DNA of 7,146 nucleotides from an uncultured Clostridia bacterium (GTDB lineage Bacteria; Bacillota; Clostridia; Oscillospirales; Acutalibacteraceae): NCBI GenBank assembly GCA_947623765.1, contig CANQIG010000098.1, positions 1 through 7,146 on the forward strand, written 5' to 3'. The notes under the pieces were generated by a model, which worked only from the letters and a program-made list of their open reading frames with translations, was not told the DNA's origin and did not search any database. The position numbers and the translations under genes were made by a program. Shown piece by piece: positions 5,162 through 7,146 of the stretch (the stretch's first letter is position 1; every line of letters starts with the position of its first letter).

Positions 5162-7146
5162 TCAGCGCGTTTCCGTCTCCTCGACGCGCCACTGCACGTC
5201 GGCTCCGCCCGCCGCGTTCTTCTTCCACTGGACATACACCGTGCCGCGCGGCGTGATCACCTTTCCTTCGGCGTGCGTGAACGCGCCGACCTGCGGGCAT
5301 ACGCGGATCTCGGCATATCCCGGCGCGGCGGGACGCACCCCGAGCACCGCGGAGGGCAGCTCGTAGAGCGCCAGCGCGCCCCACGCGTGGCAGTCGCTCC
5401 TCGGGTCCGGGTCGCTCTCCACGCTGGTGGAGAGGTGTTCCTCCACCATCCGCCGCCATGCGTCCCAAAGCGGCTCCGTCCGCTCGTACAGGCCGGTCTT
5501 TTCCAGCGCGCGGAACAGGTAAAACGCCATCGCCACGGAGCAGCGCGCGTATCGCTTCCCGCCCCCGCTGCGCTGATCCGTGATCTCGCGCATCAGTCGC
5601 ACGGATTCCTCCGGCCCTGCCGTCTCGGTGAGCACCGCGAAGACCTGGCAGTGCTCGCTGTACTCCTCGAATCCCGGCCCGTCCTGATAGAGCCCGTTTT
5701 CCCCGATGCAGTGCGCCCGGATCGCCGCGCGCATCTCCCCGGCCCGCGCGGCGTACTCCTTGGCGACGCCGTCCCGGCCGACGTACCGCGCCAGATCCTC
5801 CGCCGCCATCAGACCGTAGAGGTACAGGAAGCTCTCCATCGTGATCGGCCCGGCCTGAACGGCGTTCGGCACGCCGGTCGTCCACTCCTCGCACCAGTCG
5901 ATGAACGACCAGTACCGCGAAACGCCGTTGAGCCCGCCGTTTCGGGAGACGAGCCCGCGCGTGTCCAGGAGCCGCCGGAAATACTCGAGGATGCCGTCCA
6001 CCGTCGGGAGATGAAAGCGGATCAGCTCCGGGTCCCCGAAATACATCATGTGATCGTGGAGCATCCAGATATAATATATGGAGAACCCAGGGATCACATT
6101 CGGGCCGTAGCACGGATAACTGGCGTTGAGCAGTCCGTCGTACCGCGCGGACCTGCGGAAGTCGTCCATGCACTTCCGCGCGAGCCGGTCGTCTGCCGAG
6201 ACCGCATAGGTGTAGAGCATCTGGGAGCGCGAATCCATCACGTACTGGAGCTGCTCATAAAACGGGCAGTCCTCATACGTCTCGTGCATACAGCGGCGCA
6301 GCGTCCGCTCGCTGATCTCCCAGACGGGCCCGAGCGTCGCGTCGGACGTCTCCACCTTCGTCCGCACCTCGAGCGGATAGCCCGTCTCCCGAAAGTCGAT
6401 CCCGCACACCGTGAGCGGCGCGTCCGCCGTTCGGATCTCGACCCGCAGATACCGGAACGCGCGGAACCAGAACGGCTCGAAGACCTCCGGCTCCTGCGCC
6501 GTGCCCCAGCCCGCGAAGGTATGCCCATCGGAATAGCCGAAGAGCTCCCCGTTTTTCCAGTCGGTCCGGTCGCCCTTTTTCGGCGCCGAGAACAGGTCCT
6601 GCTTCCCGTATGCGTAGCACTCGGAGTAGAGCACGCGCAGTTCTGTCCCCGCGCCGCCAGCGGCGCGCATCTGCAGGAACGCCGTCGTATACTCGTTCGC
6701 GGAGAGCTCGACGACCTCGCAGCTGTGCGCCGGGACGGTCCGCACGTCGTTCCCGCGCAGGACCGCGTCCCACGCCGCGCGCACGCCGTTCTCTGCCTCC
6801 GCGCTCTCCCGGACGCACACGACGCCCGAGAGCTTCCCCGGCCTCTGATAGAGCGGCGGCACGGGCCTCGGCAGCAGGTTCCCCGGGCTCACCGCCTTGG
6901 AGATCATCACGTCGATATACGGTACAGCGTCCTGCCAGCCCGATTCGTCGTAGCCGGGGAGGAGCCAGCCGCGCTTCCAGTCCGCGCCCGCCGTTTCCCC
7001 GAACAGCTGCAGCGGCGCAAAGCCGATTGCTTCCGAGACGATCCGCGCGCCGTCGTCCCGCCGCCATTTCCATTTGCGGTCCGCGAGGAAGGCGCGCGTC
7101 TCCCCGTTTTCCTCCGCCTCAGCGGAAAAGTAGAAGCCCGGCGTTT
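5162..7146 (-). CDS. Alpha-L-rhamnosidase-like glycosidase (GH78), 5' end outside window
   Basis: The visible 660 residues cover the beta-sandwich domains and the whole (alpha/alpha)6 catalytic domain of a GH78 enzyme, which releases terminal alpha-L-rhamnose from glycosides. The catalytic signature DCPFYEQLQYVMD lies at about 6271-6233. Its D, E (+5) and D (+12) match the acidic trio of characterised GH78 enzymes, with the E (codon 6256-6254) as probable general acid. A second E at codon 5419-5417, before the DCHAWGA motif, fits the general base. The C-terminus (VLGVRPAAPGYAEIRVCP) is the usual closing beta-domain. A GTG at 6910 and an ATG at 6907 look like starts, but the frame stays open and homologous-looking upstream (FGETAGADWKRGWLLPGYDE and a WKWRRDDG segment) to the edge, so the gene continues past 7146. 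A signal peptide cannot be judged. Substrate specificity is unproven: many relatives are annotated only as rhamnosidase-like. Confidence 0.9.
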   Translation of the reverse strand, partial: TPGFYFSAEAEENGETRAFLADRKWKWRRDDGARIVSEAIGFAPLQLFGETAGADWKRGWLLPGYDESGWQDAVPYIDVMISKAVSPGNLLPRPVPPLYQRPGKLSGVVCVRESAEAENGVRAAWDAVLRGNDVRTVPAHSCEVVELSANEYTTAFLQMRAAGGAGTELRVLYSECYAYGKQDLFSAPKKGDRTDWKNGELFGYSDGHTFAGWGTAQEPEVFEPFWFRAFRYLRVEIRTADAPLTVCGIDFRETGYPLEVRTKVETSDATLGPVWEISERTLRRCMHETYEDCPFYEQLQYVMDSRSQMLYTYAVSADDRLARKCMDDFRRSARYDGLLNASYPCYGPNVIPGFSIYYIWMLHDHMMYFGDPELIRFHLPTVDGILEYFRRLLDTRGLVSRNGGLNGVSRYWSFIDWCEEWTTGVPNAVQAGPITMESFLYLYGLMAAEDLARYVGRDGVAKEYAARAGEMRAAIRAHCIGENGLYQDGPGFEEYSEHCQVFAVLTETAGPEESVRLMREITDQRSGGGKRYARCSVAMAFYLFRALEKTGLYERTEPLWDAWRRMVEEHLSTSVESDPDPRSDCHAWGALALYELPSAVLGVRPAAPGYAEIRVCPQVGAFTHAEGKVITPRGTVYVQWKKNAAGGADVQWRVEETETR

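Noticed and set aside
6905..6910. GTG/ATG at 6910/6907 as the start of the GH78 gene
   Set aside because: No good ribosome binding site precedes it and the same frame stays open to the window edge with GH78-like N-terminal sequence (FGETAGADWKRGWLLPGYDE), so the gene is cut by the window rather than starting here.

Overview
The window looks like chromosome from a high-GC, strictly anaerobic Gram-positive bacterium of the Clostridia, probably a gut member of the Oscillospiraceae/Ruminococcaceae sort. This is inferred from the GC-rich third codon positions, strong GGAGG-type ribosome binding sites, canonical TTGACA/TATAAT-type promoters, a flavodiiron protein fused to flavin reductase and short-spaced rubredoxin domains, and a GH78 glycosidase. 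No rRNA, tRNA, transposase, integrase or phage gene is visible.

Layout. Positions 1-789 hold no credible gene. They are a degenerate tandem array of a 296-base unit: two full copies and one eroded copy, possibly continuing beyond the left edge. Next come a terminator (794-829) and a minus-strand gene for a CaCA-family cation/Ca2+ exchanger (859-1848). Its leader carries what I read as a yybP-ykoY (manganese) riboswitch (about 1903-1998). The 3' strand of the aptamer's closing helix is also the 5' arm of an intrinsic terminator (1878-1912), so this looks like a transcriptional ON switch. A good sigma-A promoter lies at 2039-2068. Upstream is a minus-strand 615-residue flavodiiron protein with four modules (2133-3980), with its own terminator and promoter.

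Divergent from it on the plus strand is a small XRE-type regulator (4258-4509) with its own strong promoter. A perfect 18-bp stem (4545-4582) acts as a shared terminator against the convergent minus-strand genes. Those are a flavin-reductase-family protein (4601-5131) and, 30 bases upstream of it, an alpha-L-rhamnosidase-like GH78 protein (5162 to beyond 7146). The GH78 frame is open to the right edge, so its N-terminus lies outside the window.

How the genes fit together. The FDP removes O2 and/or NO. The CaCA exporter, if Mn-controlled as the riboswitch implies, handles metal homeostasis. The XRE protein is placed to control the divergent FDP promoter, which has a 7-bp inverted repeat around its -10 box. 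The GH78 gene points to use of plant or microbial rhamnosides. I see no complete, clearly novel multi-gene system. The most interesting items are the 296-base repeat array, the riboswitch-controlled CaCA exchanger, and the structured promoter and leader of the FDP.
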